Source: Datura wrightii (lineage: Eukaryota > Streptophyta > Magnoliopsida > Solanales > Solanaceae). From it: a stretch of 64,000 nt of DNA. The DNA is taken from contig JASDFA010000002.1 in assembly GCA_035772735.1 (NCBI GenBank), positions 5,704,001 to 5,768,000 of the forward strand, read 5' to 3'. The notes beneath the pieces are model-generated. The model ran no database searches. It was not told the DNA's origin and saw only the letters and a program-made list of their open reading frames with translations. The translations under genes and the position numbers were made by a program. How positions within the stretch are numbered: the stretch's first letter is position 1; each line of letters begins with the position of its first letter. Shown here in pieces: positions 43,233 through 56,200 of this stretch.

Positions 43233-45931
43233 TTACTGGGAGCATCACTAGCTCTTGGGAATACAAATATTTATCTTCTGTTTTAACATTTTGACATTTC
43301 TTTACTTTTTAGTAATACATCGAGCAACTACCTTGTCTTTTATTGCTACAACACAAAACAATCCTCTACTATTTCTGTTCTCTTTTAATCCCTCCTCAAT
43401 ACAAGCATTGCTCGAAATCCTAGAGATTCTTGTGACCTTTGATGTATTGAGGTTTTTGGGTCTCAATCGTTGAAAAGGCTCTTTAAAACTATTGATACTT
43501 GTTATCTTGTTTGCTAGAAATATGATATTGTATCCATTACTGATTAATCAGTCAGTTCACTTCCCTGTGCTAATTTCAATAATATAATGTGGGAATTCGT
43601 TATTTGCATCATGTTATAATAAATATGAATTCTTTAGATATCTTTGTGTGTTCTTTATGTCTTGTAATATGCGTCTGGATTTTATAATCTGACATGTTCT
43701 TAGGTTTGAAAAAATACCTTTGAAAAATGTTTAATTAAATAAGTTGTTTTCTCTGAAGTCTGTAACATATATATCTGTACGTGCATATTTTATTGTATCA
43801 CTTGTTTAACAGGTTCTTCTTAAATTGGAATGAAGAGTCGTCGGGGCAAGAGGGGCTGTGGATTTTATTTAGTGTTATTGTGTTGTATTAATTTGCTATC
43901 TTATTTTTATCAATTTGTAATAATTGTAATAACTCTAATGATAGTGAAAAGAGGTTTATGGGGGAGGGATTTACATGTTGTTTACTATTTTTTGTTTCTT
44001 TACTGCTAATTAGGAATCTTACATAGAAAGCATGTTTATAGGACTGATATGTACGTAATTATTAGATATCATTCCTATAGGAACTACAATAAATTGGTTT
44101 AAAGCATGTTTCATATTTAGATATTAGTAAATCTGCCTATAGGGATTATTTTTGATATATGTTGGTCTGTTCAACATTAACAAAAAGGCATGTTTAATGA
44201 ACTACTTTACATGTATATCCTGCACATAGGTTTTAAAATCCGATTAATAACGAATTGTTTGAACCAAGTTTGATGATCGTTAATTAATTAAATCATAAAT
44301 TGTCTGTGTCAACGAACTTGTCATGAAAATATTAATTTGTCACGAATTAATATGATCATCAAATGTTAGATACCATGCCTATAGGATAAAAATGACTTTC
44401 AATATCAGTATTCGGCTTTATTTGACGACCTGTTGCATCTCGAAATTCTTCTGATTAAGCATGCTTATTCTAACGTGGCTTTGAAATCATTGAAGTTATC
44501 AAGTAGAAAGTCCGCCTATAGGATTTTTTTAATTACTATTTATTTGATCATGTTGCCTCCTTCTAGAAATTGTGTGATATTCTGAAATGAAATCTTATAA
44601 ATATTTGGTTACAAAATTATCAAACTAATTTAATACATTAAATAGACGTCATGCCTATAGAATCATGTATTGATTTACTTAAATTATACATCATGTCTAA
44701 CAGAGTTATATCATGTGCCACATACTTAAACCTGAAATTTTGCATTAGAATTATATGCATAGGATCTATTCACATACTTAGAAATCATGCTCATAGGATC
44801 TGAGGCTACAAGAAATCTTTATATATTTGTTATTCTATATCTATTTGTTTGACGTTAATCACCTTTAATAGCCTAAGCATGTTTTAGACCCAAAAATCCA
44901 AATTAGTAGTCCATCGCTTCTTGGGCATTAGGATTGGGACGGGTAGGCACTTGCTAGGACGTTAGTGCTCATTTCATTAGAACATTTTAGGATTAATAAC
45001 TGACTAATTAGGTGGGTAGTCGGAATATGATAGTTTGTGCTAGCTGAATAATAAGAGCAATCTAAATGGTTGTGAAATATTATTTTAATTATATGGGTTA
45101 ACCTGTTAGGTTAAAACAACCTCCCCCCTTAAATGCAGAACTATATCTGATCTAATTCCTTGCAGGTATACATAGGCGCCTCTTCGAGGTTCAGTCCAAT
45201 TTCTCCAAATTTTATTATTTGTTTGTTATGATATTCCCTGTATCTTATTTTTCCAACACTTTATTTATTGTATGAATTAATGAAATTGTAATCTTTCATA
45301 TTTCTTTTCAACTATTCTTGATTCTCGCTTACCGGATTTGTCTTTCCATTCCCTAAATTTATCTTTGTGTGCAATTTTATATTAATTCTTGTTATTTTTT
45401 TTATTAATTATTTGTATGCTGTAAAAGTCTTTAGAATACTAATAATCTCTTTTAAAATATGTTGTCTTAAACTTCTTTTTTCTTGCTTGTCTAATTTTTT
45501 TTATTTTTAATTAAAGAGAAAATGTTTAGAATACTTTAATTCATTCGTAGGTCATTTGTGGCACGTGGGAAGGGCTCGTGCAGCTGCAATAGGATTTGAA
45601 AAAGGAATAGATTGATATGTTGCTTAGTGTAATTTTAAATAAAATAGGGTAAAATCAACATTATTTGCTCACTAGTTAATCTCACATAATTAATGAATCC
45701 GGAAAGGACCTACACTTGTGAACCTCGAAAGGTGCCTAACACCTTTCTTTTGAAGTAACTTGATCCCTTACCCGACTCAGGTGACCAAGGCTAGTAAAAT
45801 ATATATTTTTAGTATAGAACGGTGCCCTAACTCATCTTAATTTGTTAGGTGGCGACTCTTCGTATTAATAATCCAAAAGAGAGTTGTCACATGTCGAGTT
45901 CCGCTTTTCGCGATAAAAATGGGGCGTGACA
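43233..45931 (+). repeat. O1 5' LTR (Ogre/Tat type), start missing
   Basis: Long AT-rich LTR. Its end is typical of the lineage: TTAGGTGGCGACTCTTCG, GAGTTCCGCTTTTCGCGAT, GGGGCGTGACA. 44030-44805 carries at least nine diverged copies of a GCCTATAGGAT motif. The left edge is the T6 LTR start, so T6 probably inserted here or the LTR is cut. No gene inside. Confidence 0.7.
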
Positions 45932-45934
45932 ACA

Positions 45935-45952
45935 TGAGGACCCTACTGGAGA
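45935..45952 (+). other. O1 primer binding site, degenerate
   Basis: TGAGGACCCTACTGGAGA against the lineage's TGGCGACTCTGCTGGGGA (tRNA-Arg type); four differences. Confidence 0.65.
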
Positions 45953-46525
45953 TATACTTAGGTTCTAAATAAAACGTGTTCATTTTTATGTGGGGTATTG
46001 TCTAACCTTTTGAGTCTTTAAAAAAAAAATTTCTCAGTAATCAACTATTTTCCTTTCATGTTTATTCCCATTTATAATTAGTCCATACTATTTTTTCTTT
46101 ACCTTTTGTTTCTTTATCCCTTTGCTTGTGCTATTTGTTTTCTTCTTTAATTACTCAATTTACCATGTTTAGTCCCTCTCCCTTTTCCCTATTTATTTAT
46201 TTCTTGATTAATTAATTTACTGCCTCACATGTTTTTGTTTTTTCCTTTCCCTCTATATTATCTCTTTAAACATAAACTTACTGATCTACATTTTTTTGTT
46301 TTTATTTATTTACACTATCTCATTTTTTTATGTATAATTTGTAATCATTATCTTAATTACTTGGCTAACTATTAATGCTTTTTATAAACTGCATTCCGCT
46401 CATATTTTCCCCCACTTCGGAACCTCTCACCGCCACACACTTGATAATGGTTACGTGGTTTCACGACTGTTCACTACTAAAACACCCTTTGAGGGATGCC
46501 TTATGATTTAGTCGATCAGCTGTGC
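45953..46525 (+). other. O1 untranslated leader, first part
   Basis: T-rich non-coding sequence between the primer site and ORF1, ending CGATCAGCTGTGC. Interrupted by T7; TGTGC (46521-46525) and GGTGC (56201-56205) are the likely T7 target duplications. It resumes at 56201. Confidence 0.65.
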
Positions 46526-48826
46526 TGTCACGATCCGAACGTAGACCCGGATCGTAACACGGAACAAAGAGCCCCGGGAGACTCCAAGTCGAACCATGAC
46601 ATGAACATACATCTAACTTAATATCAATAAAGCAGAATACGTAACATAACGACATAGCGGAAGCATAAACATAACATAACATGGTAAGTGGAATGTACTA
46701 CATACATAATAGCTGAATACTACATATTATCTTAAAGCATCTAACATATCCAATGGGTTAAGGGGACAACATCCCAAACTAACCTGGCAAGTCTAGAACA
46801 CTGAACATGAAAGGATAACTAACATCAAACTAGTCCTTAGAGAATGAGGATTCACCAAAATGGGCTGAATGCTAAACTCCAAGATGAGCTACTGACAATG
46901 CTGGGTTTGATGATTGGAGTCTGTATCAGGAAATGATACAGCATAGAGTATGCGGTCAATATGTGAAATGTACCAAGTATGCAAGGAAGTAAAATGGACA
47001 TTTAAAAATACATAAAAAGCCCATAAGAAATCGTAAGAGTGGGGCAACATGCTCATATTATAAATATCATAACATGACATAAGGCTCAAGGTTTTTAAAT
47101 CATTCATAACCATTCATTACCATAGTCATAAAAAAACTTCATAAATCATCACTAGAGCAAGAATAACATAAAGATAATAATGCATAAAACAAGAGGAACA
47201 ATGGGAGATTCTTATAACCAACATACCCCATATGAGCACACATCGAGCCCGACCTGTAAATCCCTAATCGGGAGGGTATTCATACCTTTCTGAGGGTAGA
47301 ACCATGATGGGAGTGATATCACACATGAAAGGCCTATTGGGCAAAAGGGACAGTCTCAAGGGAGGTTCCATCATGTCCTACGGTGGCACGTAGTTCTGAG
47401 ATTCGGGGAAAAATCTAGGCCACGAACCTACTCGGTGTTAAGTACTACTCCTAAAATATATATAGTGCTCATAGTATAATATGCATGAAATACACGGGCT
47501 AGTTAAATCATGATAATCATAAGCATGCTTGTAAATATGTGAACTAGCCATGAGAGTAAGGCCCGTGAGTCTGGCCAAAATCATAATTAGTAAATCATGA
47601 GGTTCATGCGTATTTGTAAATCATGTATATGCTTATTAAATCATAAATTCATAATGGGAATTTTGATAATTCCATATCATAACTCTTAAATCATGATGGG
47701 TTTATGAACATCAACAATAGAGGTAAAGATCATAACTCTATCCATCATAGAATAGGCATAATTAGGTATAATTTAATAGAAATTGAAATTAATAAATTTA
47801 TAATTGAATTAATTGTATAATTTGATCATGATTCATAAAATATAATGTAAACATGAGAAGTAATAACCCATGTATAGATCATTAGAATTTCACAAGATTT
47901 AAGGTAAAACCCCATAAGATTTTAACAAAACTTCATGAATTAAGAGAGATTGGGCATGAGTGTGAACGAAAACACCCATTCATAACCCTACATACTTGAT
48001 TATAGTTGATTCTTACACTTTCCTGATTGCCCAAGAAGAATTTGAGAGGAATTGGAAGAGCTAAGGGTTGATCTCCTCTTTAACTCTCTCTCTAACTTGC
48101 ATGCATGAGTATTGAATAGGTTAGAATGACTTAACCTATCTTAATATACTCTGAAAATAACTTAAACCGATGTAGTATAGGACCTTAGAGTGTAAGAATG
48201 ACAAATGTGCCCTTAATGAAATCCCTGAAATTTCTGCACTGGCCGAAACCACGGATGGTCTAACGAGTCGTTCCTTGATACAACGACTGATGGTATCCGT
48301 CCTTTATATCCACTGCCCAACTTTACTTCCTCAGGTTCAACCCCACGACTCGATAAGATGAGTTTTCCCTCCAGACAATGAGTCGTTAAGTCGTCCATTG
48401 TTTCCCCTCTGACAACCTGAACCAAGTGTTTCCACGAGCCATACCATGACTCATTTCTTCTTCCAACGAGTTGGGTTTCCTTCCGTTACATTGACTGGAT
48501 ATTTTTGTACTGCTTCCCACGATTGCTTTCCATGACCCTTGGCTCCTCAGAACGGGTCGTCCCATGACCCATTACTCCCCCCTTAGGCTGAGGACTAGCT
48601 TCATGACGACTCCAAACAATTACTCATTGTAGAGAACAACGGGTCGTTACTTTACCCGTTACTTATAACTGCCACCCAGTCATACCTCACCACGGTTGTT
48701 TACCACGGACCGTTGGTTGGACCAACGATGCGTTAGGTGACCCATCTTGTGGGATCTTTCCCAGATTCTGCCAACTTCCATTTCTAAAATCCCGGGTCTA
48801 ATCGTAGGCACTTTCGGGGTATTATA
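46526..48826 (-). repeat. T7 3' LTR (left copy)
   Basis: On the minus strand it begins TATAATACCCCG (TG mutated to TA) at 48826 and ends GTGACA at 46526. Word array about 48235-48740. The donor-like site has lost a G (AATCAAGTATGTAGG). Hairpin CTGTATCA/TGATACAG at 46921-46941. Confidence 0.88.
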
Positions 48827-48830
48827 ATAT

Positions 48831-48862
48831 GTCCCCCTCGGGAACATTTGTCCTCGAATGTT
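48831..48862 (-). other. T7 pre-PPT hairpin and polypurine tract
   Basis: Minus strand: AACATT-CGAGGACA-AATGTT (48843-48862) directly followed by CCCGAGGGGGAC. The inner pair next to the loop is broken by one change compared with T4. Confidence 0.65.
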
Positions 48863-49069
48863 GAAAAACATACCGAAAAGCAGAGAAATGCAATCATCAT
48901 ATTCAAATACTAATCATTTAAGCTGAAAACTGACGGAATGACTATCTCCAATTTAAACTATATAGCTGAACTGATTTCACGAATCATACATACATCCATA
49001 TACATAGAAGAAACTTGGGCACATGAACTAAACATGAAAACTAAATAGAGTTTGAGAGCAAAACTGAAC

Positions 49070-49259
49070 CTCAAGCTGGAATTGAGCTGGTAAAGAATAA
49101 ATGTGGGTATCTAGCCATCATATCTGCTTCAACTTCCCGCGTAGCTCCTTTAACCTGCTGATTCCTTCATAAAACCTTGATTGAAGCTACTTCCTTTTTC
49201 CTTAGCCTTCGAACCTAAAGATCTAGTATTTCTACCAGAACCTCCTCATAACTAAGCTG
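49070..49259 (-). pseudogene. T7 chromodomain remnant
   Basis: Minus strand: LSYEEVLVEILDL*VRRLRK, KEVASIKVL*RNQQVKGA and TREVEADMMARYPHLFFTSS. Two stops, and tryptophan of W-E-A-E changed to R. Ends in TGA near the start of the 3' untranslated region. Confidence 0.7.
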
Positions 49260-50391
49260 TCTTTCACACCAAAACTGTCCACCGGGAAAACTAAGGCTGG
49301 ATCAACCAAACACTTCTTTAAGAGCGATACATGGAATATAGGATGCACATAAGCTAATTCTGAGGGCAACTCCAATTCGTATGCCACCTTATCAACCCGT
49401 TTCACAATACGGTAGGGGCCAACATAACGGGGGCTGAGTTTTCCTTTCTTTCCAAACAGCATCACTCCCTTCATGGGTGACACCTTCAAGAACACCCAAT
49501 CATCCACTTCGAACTCAAGCTCCCTCCTTCTCACATTGGCATAGGACTTTTGACGACTTTGAGCTATTTTCAACCTGTCCCATATGAGTTGAACCTTTTC
49601 CATAGACTCATGGACTGAATCTGGTCCTATCAGTGCATCTTCACCAACTTCGAACCAACCAATGGGCAATCTACATATCCGCCCATAGAGAGCCTCAAAC
49701 AGAGCCATCTGAATACTGGAATGGTAGGTGTTATTGTATGCAAACTCGATAAGAGAAAAATGATCATCCCAACTACCCTTGAAGTAAATCATGCATTCTC
49801 TCAACATGTCTTTGAGATTCTAAATTGTTCGCTCTGCTTTACCATCTGTTTGTGGGTGAAACGCTGTGCTGAGCTTAACTTGAGTACCAAGTCCTCTTTG
49901 AAATGACCTCCAAAATTGAGAGGTAAATTGAGTACCTCTGTCTGATATTATGGACAAGGGAACTCCATGCAATCGAACTAGCTCCTAGATATATAGTTTG
50001 GCATAATCATTCGTCGAATTCGTGGTTTTGACTGGTAGAAAATGAGAAGCATTGGTCAACCTGTCTTCCACCACCCAAATGGAGTCATATTGTCGACGAG
50101 TACGAGGTAAACCTGTGATGAAGTCCATATTAATTTCTTCCCACTTCCAAGTAGGAGTACTGACATCCTGAAGCACACCTCCCAATCTCTGATGCTAAAC
50201 CTTTACTTGGTGATAGTTTGGACACTTAGCTACAAACTCCACGATGTCCTTCTTTATGCCATTCCACCAATAGACTTCTCATAGGTCACGTATATCTTGG
50301 TGGCACCTGGATGGATAGAATACCTGGATCCATGAGCCTCGTGCAATATTCGGCTCCTCAAATCATCAACATTCGGAACACATAAGCAACC
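49232..50391 (-). pseudogene. pol: T7 integrase, broken
   Basis: Minus strand. Zinc finger: SRYSIHPGATK is kept, but a small deletion shifts MYHDLRE, and the second CPNC cysteine is changed (CPNY). Core (50185-49985): INMDFITGLPRTRRQYDSIW keeps the first D; after a stop, IISDRGTQFTSQFW keeps the second D; PQTDGKAERTI* keeps E. The C-terminal part (49807-49232, 191 codons) is open: GSWDDHFSLIEFAYNNTYHS, GKLSPRYVGPYRIVKRVDKV, HPIFHVSLLKKCLVDP. All three catalytic acids are present, but the frame is cut by at least three stops. Confidence 0.85.
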
Positions 50392-51376
50392 CTAGTACCA
50401 AAGCGCACCATCTCCCCCTTTAGAGAAGACCTTTACCTTCTGATTCTGAATGGAATCCTTTAACTTTACCAAAATTGGGTCCTCATCTTGCCTAGCTTTT
50501 ATATTAGTCACCAAAGTTGATTCCGATCTGTTCTGAACAATAACACCACTATCGGTCGAGTCAACCAACCTAACTCCCAACCTTGAAAGTGGATGCACAT
50601 CTTTCGCCAGCTCCTTCATTCCCTCATCCACATGAGACACACTCTCCATTGAGAGTCCACTAAGTGTGTCCGCTACTACATTGGACTTACCCGGAAGGTA
50701 AAGCACACTCATATCATAGTCCTTAAGTAGATCCAACCACCTCCTTTACTGAAGATTGAGATCCTTCTGGGTAAACACATAATACAAACTCTTATGGTTT
50801 GTAAGCACATTACATGAACCTCGTACAAATAATGTCACCATATCTTCAATGCGAATACTATCGCGGCCAATTCAAGATAATGGATCGGGTAATTCTTCTC
50901 ATGAACTTTTAGCTGTCTAGGGGCATATGCTATAACCTTTCCGTGCTATATCAATACACACTCCAGTCCGATCCTTGAATCATCACAATACACCATGAAC
51001 CATCGGTACCCTTGGGTAGGGTTAACACCAGTGCTAAGGTAAGTCGAGCCTTCAACTCTTGGAAGCTCTTCTCACAAGTTTCCGACCATTGGAATTGTAC
51101 CTTCTTCTGGGTCAATTTTGTCAAAGGCACTGCAATCGATGATAAACCTTCCACGAACCTTTGATAGTAGCATGCTAAACCCAAGAAGCTCTGAATATCC
51201 GAAGAATTCACCAATCTAGGACAACTCTTCACCGCTTCTATTTTCTGATAGTCCACCTTTATACCCTCACTTGATACAACATGACCCAAAAATGCCACTG
51301 AGTTCAACCAAAATTTGCACTTGCTGAATTTGGCATATAATTGGCGATCCTTGAGAGTCTGCAACACTATTCTCAA
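50392..51376 (-). pseudogene. pol: T7 RT connection and RNase H, broken
   Basis: Minus strand. 51376-50951: RIVLQTLKDRQLYAKFSKCK, FLGLACYYQRFVEGLSSIAV, TQKKVQFQWSETCEKSFQEL, ending where a shift hides YCDDSR. A further shift and stops follow through the LELAA and DHKS region; 50736-50392 has LLKDYDMSVLYLPGKSNVVA and DTLSGLSM, so the last RNase H aspartate remains. Confidence 0.82.
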
Positions 51377-51713
51377 ATGAGAGGCATGCTCCTCCTCACT
51401 TCAAGAGTATATCAATAAATACAATCATGAACATATCCAAGTATGGCTTGAACACCCTGTTCATCAAATCTATAAAAGCTGTAGGAGCATTCATTAGTCC
51501 AAAAGATATGACTACAAACTCATAATGAATATACCGCGTCCTGAAGGTTGTCTTCAGGATGTTGCTCTCCCGAACTCTAAGCTAATGGTACCCGGATCTG
51601 AGATCTATTTTCGAAAAGGACTTGGCAACCTGGAGCTGGTCAAATAAATCATTAATCCTGGGTAGAGGATACTGATTCTTGATAGTGAATTTATTTAATT
51701 GCCGGTAATCATT
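51377..51713 (-). pseudogene. pol: T7 RT palm, with catalytic motif damaged
   Basis: Minus strand: YRQLNKFTIKNQYPLPRIND, FSKIDLRSGYH*LRVRES, FGLMNAPTAFIDLMNRVFKP, then YLDMFMIVFIDILLK*. FIDDILIYS has become FID-ILLK: the second aspartate of the catalytic pair is deleted with a frameshift. Confidence 0.82.
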
Positions 51714-52460
51714 TCACATCTGAAGGGAATCATCCTTCTTTCGGACAAATACAACTTGTGCACCCCATGGAGACTTGCTTGGTCTGATGAAACCCTTATC
51801 TAGCAGGTCCTTCAACTTTTCTTTCAACTCCTTTAGCTTGGCTGGAGCCATTCTGTACGGAGGAATAGATATAGGATGCGTGTCGGGAAGAAGGTCAATA
51901 CCAAAATCAATTTCCTTATCGGGAGGAACACCCGGTAAATCATCAGGGAATACTTCTGGGTACCCACGAACTACCGAAACTAACTGGATAGACGGGGTCT
52001 CAAACTCAACAACCTTAACCCTAGCTATATGGTACACACAACCCTTGGAAATCATCTTCCTGGATTTAAGATAGGAAATGAAACGACCTATAGGAACGAC
52101 TGAACTACCCTTCCACTCCAAGACTGACGCACCTGGAAAGCGAAACTCCACCGTATGGGTTCTACAATTAATAGAAGCATAACATGCATACAACCAATCC
52201 ATATCGAGAATAATATCAAAGTTAGTCATGGCTAACACTACAAGGTTTGCGGAGGTGACTTTATGCAATATTGTGATCGGGCAACTTCTATACACTCGCC
52301 TAGCTACAATTGAATCACCAACGGGAGTAGAGACAGAGAATGGTTCTGACAGAATTTCGGGACTAACTCCAAATCTACTAGTAATATAAGGTGTGACAAA
52401 AGACAAGGTATCCCCTAGATCTAACAAAGAATAAGCATCAAGGTGAAACACGCGTAACAT
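51714..52460 (-). pseudogene. pol: T7 protease and RT start
   Basis: Minus strand, open for 248 codons. Active-site region YSLLDLGDTLSFVTPYI (D-L-G-D; T1 and T2 have D-P-G-A), ANLVVLAMTNFDIILDMDWL, then EIDFGIDLLPDTHPISIPPY, MAPAKLKELKEKLKDLLDKG, FIRPSKSPWGAQVVFVRKKD entering RT. A stop follows QM where CIDYRQL is expected. Confidence 0.85.
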
Positions 52461-53704
52461 ACCAGTAACTACATCCGGTGAAGTCTCCTACTCCTGATGG
52501 GTCTCGAAGGCATAGAACCTGTTCTAGCGCTAATCACCAACAGAACTAGCCGAAGCGCACTGCTGGGATGGACGTGATGCTGAAGCAGATGAACTAGTGG
52601 TTGGTACATGAGCTCTGCCACCCCGTGATCTGGCCGAAGGGCAATCCCTGAGTCTGTGTTCGGGTTTGCCACACTCGAAACAATCCTGTGAGCCAATTAG
52701 GCACCTTCCTAGGTGATTTTTGCCACACCTTGAATAGGATGGGAAGGTGCGCTTTATCTGCATGCTATCCTGACCCCTCGAATTTGAAGCCCTACTCCTC
52801 CGATCCCCTCATGATATAGATGGTGCACTAACTAATGATGGTACTAGAGCAAAAGACCTATGATGAGACTGTTGGTGCTGCCCGACCCCGATCTAGGTTG
52901 AGAAATCCCATAATTTTCTGTCCTGGCCCTCTTGGCCTCTCTCTGCCTCCGATACACTATCTCCATCTACTAGGCATGCAACAATATGGAGGGAAAATCT
53001 ATGTCTTGATGTAGAATGGCAATCCTACAGTCCTTATCCAGGTAGTCCGCCACTCCATGCACAAATCGGCTCACTCGAGCCCTCTGGTTTGCCACTAACT
53101 CTGGCGCATACTTGGCTAAGCGAGTGAACTATAGAGCATACTCCTGAACCGACATGTCACCTTGCATCAGATTTACAAACTTAGCCGCCTTCAGTTCCCT
53201 AATCTCATGAGGGAAGAACCGATCTATAAAGGCTGCATGAAACTCTTCCCACCCGATAGGGCCTGCTCCCACTTCCCTACTATCTTTCCACTTTTTAAAC
53301 CAAATATGTGCAACCCCTTTTAGCTGGCAAGAGGCTAAATCAATGCATTCCCCATTTGTCACCCCCATAACCTGGGTGATCCTTAGAATCTCATCGATGA
53401 ATTCATGCGGGTCCTCATCTACTTTTGACCTGAGAAACTCTGGCGGGTTCATTCTCAAGAAATCCCTGACATGAGCCACTGCTGCATTGCCATTTTGCGA
53501 AACATGCGCAACTTTTTGCTGATTGACCTGAGCAGTCAAGGCCTATGCGAGCATCTAATAGCTGCCCCAAACTCAGTTTGGGCAACCAGCTCTGGTGCAT
53601 GGTGCTTTTGAACTGGTGGGGCCTGCTAGTGCTTGTTTCCATTGCCATCCTCGTGGCCTTCTCCATTCCCCATTCCTCCTACCATTTACTCTACGGGGAG
53701 CCAT
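52461..53704 (-). pseudogene. gag: T7 gag, broken
   Basis: Minus strand. ATG at 53704 (MAPRRVNGRRNGEW) is four bases after GATTGCAG. Two shifts follow. 53539-53129 has the gag core (DFLRMNPPEFLRSKVDEDPH, GPIGWEEFHAAFIDRFFPHE, RELKAAKFVNLMQGDMSVQE). 53128-52770 has stops. 52763-52530 has the nucleocapsid: YSRCGKNHLGRC (first cysteine lost) and CFECGKPEHRLRDC, an intact CX2CX4HX4C. Confidence 0.82.
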
Positions 53705-53890
53705 GATTCTGCAATCGCAATAGCACGAATTAGAAAGACAGGGAGATATTTCATCGCACGACATACATCATGAAAGAAAGGCACATTTCCTAAACGTCTC
53801 ATAGCTTCTTCGTCATAAGTGTGGCGCACTTCACGTCAATGAAAAAGACTCTACTCAATGAGGCTTTCAGAAACCCTAGGACACTTCAAA

Positions 53891-53912
53891 CCTATGGCTC
53901 GGATACCAAGTT
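53891..53912 (-). other. T7 primer binding site
   Basis: Minus strand AACTTGGTATCCGAGCCATA; initiator tRNA-Met site with one change (TATCAGAG to TATCCGAG). 53705-53890 is the leader, ending CTAATTCGTGCTATTGCGAT then TGCAG before gag. Confidence 0.78.
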
Positions 53913-56200
53913 TGTCACGACTTGAACGTGGACCCGGATCATAACATGGGACAAGGAGCCCTGGAAGACTCCAAGTCGACCCATGGCATGAACATACATC
54001 TAATTCAATATCAATAAAGCGGAATACATAACATAACAACATAGAGGAAGCATAAACATAACATAACATGGTAAGCGAAACGTACTACATACATAACATC
54101 TAATTACTACATATAGTTTGAAAGCCTGACATATCCAATAGGTTGATGGGACAACATCCCCAACTGACCCGGCAAGTCTAGAACACTAAACATGAAAGGA
54201 TAACTGACATCAAACTAGTCCTTAGATAATGAGGACTCACTAAAAAGGGCTGAATGCTAAACTCCAAGATGAACTATTGACGGTGCTGGGTTTGATGATC
54301 AGAGTCTGTATCAGGAAATGATACAACATAAAGTATGCGGTTAGTATGTGGAATGTACCGAGTATGAAAGGTAAGTAAAATGGATATTTAAAAATACATA
54401 AAAATCCCCTAAGAAATCATAAGAAAGGGGCGACATGCTCATATCATAAATATCCTAACATGACATAAGGCTCAAGGTTTTTAAATCATTTGCAATCCAT
54501 TCATTACCATAGTCATAAGAGAATCTTTATAAATCATCACTTGAGCTAGAATAACATAAACATAATAAGTCATATAACATACGGAACAATGGAAGATTCT
54601 TATAACCGACATACCCCATATGAGCACACGTGGAGCCCGACCTGTAAATACCTAGTCGAGAGGGTGTTCGTACCTTCACGAAGGTAGAACCACGAAGGGC
54701 ATGATATCACACATGAAAGGCCCATTGGGCAAAGGGGACAGTCTCAAGGAAGGTCCCATCATGTCCTACGGTGGCACATAGTTCTGAGATTCGGGGCAAA
54801 ACCTGGGCCCCGAACCTACTCGATGTTAAATACTACTCCCAAAACATATATAGTGCTCATAGTATAATATTCATGAAATAAATGGGCTAGTTAAATCATG
54901 ATAATCATAAGCATGCTTGTAAATACGTGAACTATCCATGAGAGTAAGGCCAGTGAGTCGGCCAAAATCATATTTAGTAAATCATGAGGTTCATGCATAT
55001 TTGTAAATCATGTATATTCTTATTAAATCATAAAATCATAATGGGCATTTGGATAATTCCATATCATAACTCTTAAATTATGATGGGTTTATGGACATCA
55101 ACAATGGAGGTAATGATCATAACTCGATCCATCATAGAGTAGGCATAATTAGGCATAATTTAATAGAAAAATCCATAAATTTATAATTGAATTAGTTGTA
55201 AAATCTGATCATGATTCATAAAATATGATGTAAAACATGAGAAGTAATAACCCATGTATAGATCATTAGAATTTCACAAGATTTAATGTAAAACCCCATA
55301 AGATTTTTAACAAAACTTTGTAAGTTAAGAGAGATTGGGAATGGGTGTGAATGAAAACACCCATTCATAACCCTACATACCTGATTATAGCTAATTCTTA
55401 CACTTTCCTGATTGTCCAAGAAGAATTTGAGAAGAATTGGAAGAGCTAATGCTTGATCTTCTCTCTAACTCTCATGCATGGATTTTTAATAGGTTAGAAT
55501 GACTTAACATATCTTAATACACTCTAAAAATAACTCAAAATAACGTAGTATAGGATCTTAGAGCGTAGGAATGACGAAAATGCCCTTAATGAAATCCTTG
55601 AAATTTCTGCACTGGCCGAAACCACGAATTGTCCAACGAGTCGTTCCTTGATACAATGACTCATGGTATCCATCTATTATATCCAATGCCTAACTTCACT
55701 TCCTTAGGTTCAACCCCACGACTCGACAGGACGGGTCGTCCCTCCAGACAGCGAGTCGTTAAGTCATCCGTTGTTTCCCCTTTGACAACTTAAACCAAGT
55801 CTTTCCACGAGCCATACCATGACTCGTTCCTTCTTCCAACGAGTCGTGGTTTTCTTCCGTTACATTGATTGGAGATTTTTGTACTCCTTCCCATGACTGC
55901 TTACCACGACCTGTGGCTCCTCACAATTGGTCATCCCACGACCTGTTACTCCCCCGTTAGGCTGAGGACTAGCTTCATCACGACTCCAAATAATGACTCA
56001 TTGTAGAGAATAATGGGTCATTACTTGACCCGTTACTTACAACTTCCACCAAGTGATACCTCACCACGGGTGTTTACCACGGACCGTTGGTTTGACCAAT
56101 GATCCGTTAGGTGACCCGTCCTGTGGGATTTTTCCCAGATTCTGCCAACTTTCATTTTTAAAATCCTTGGTCTAATCTTAGGAACTTCTGGGATATTACA
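53913..56200 (-). repeat. T7 5' LTR (right copy)
   Basis: On the minus strand it starts TGTAATATCCC at 56200 and ends CGTGACA at 53913. Word array about 55600-56110; donor-like AATCAG|GTATGTAGG (junction at 55380/55381); hairpin TGTATCA/TGATACA near 54306-54325. Confidence 0.88.

Larger units (their letters stand above)
46526..56200 (-). mobile_element. T7: full-length Tekay/Del-type chromovirus, minus strand
   Basis: 9.68 kb with LTRs of 2301 (46526-48826) and 2288 bases (53913-56200), same family as T2 and T3. On the minus strand the order is LTR, primer site, gag, protease, RT, RNase H, integrase, chromodomain, polypurine tract, LTR. All domains are present, unlike in T2, but several frames are broken. 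Inserted in the O1 leader, probable duplication TGTGC/GGTGC. Confidence 0.9.
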
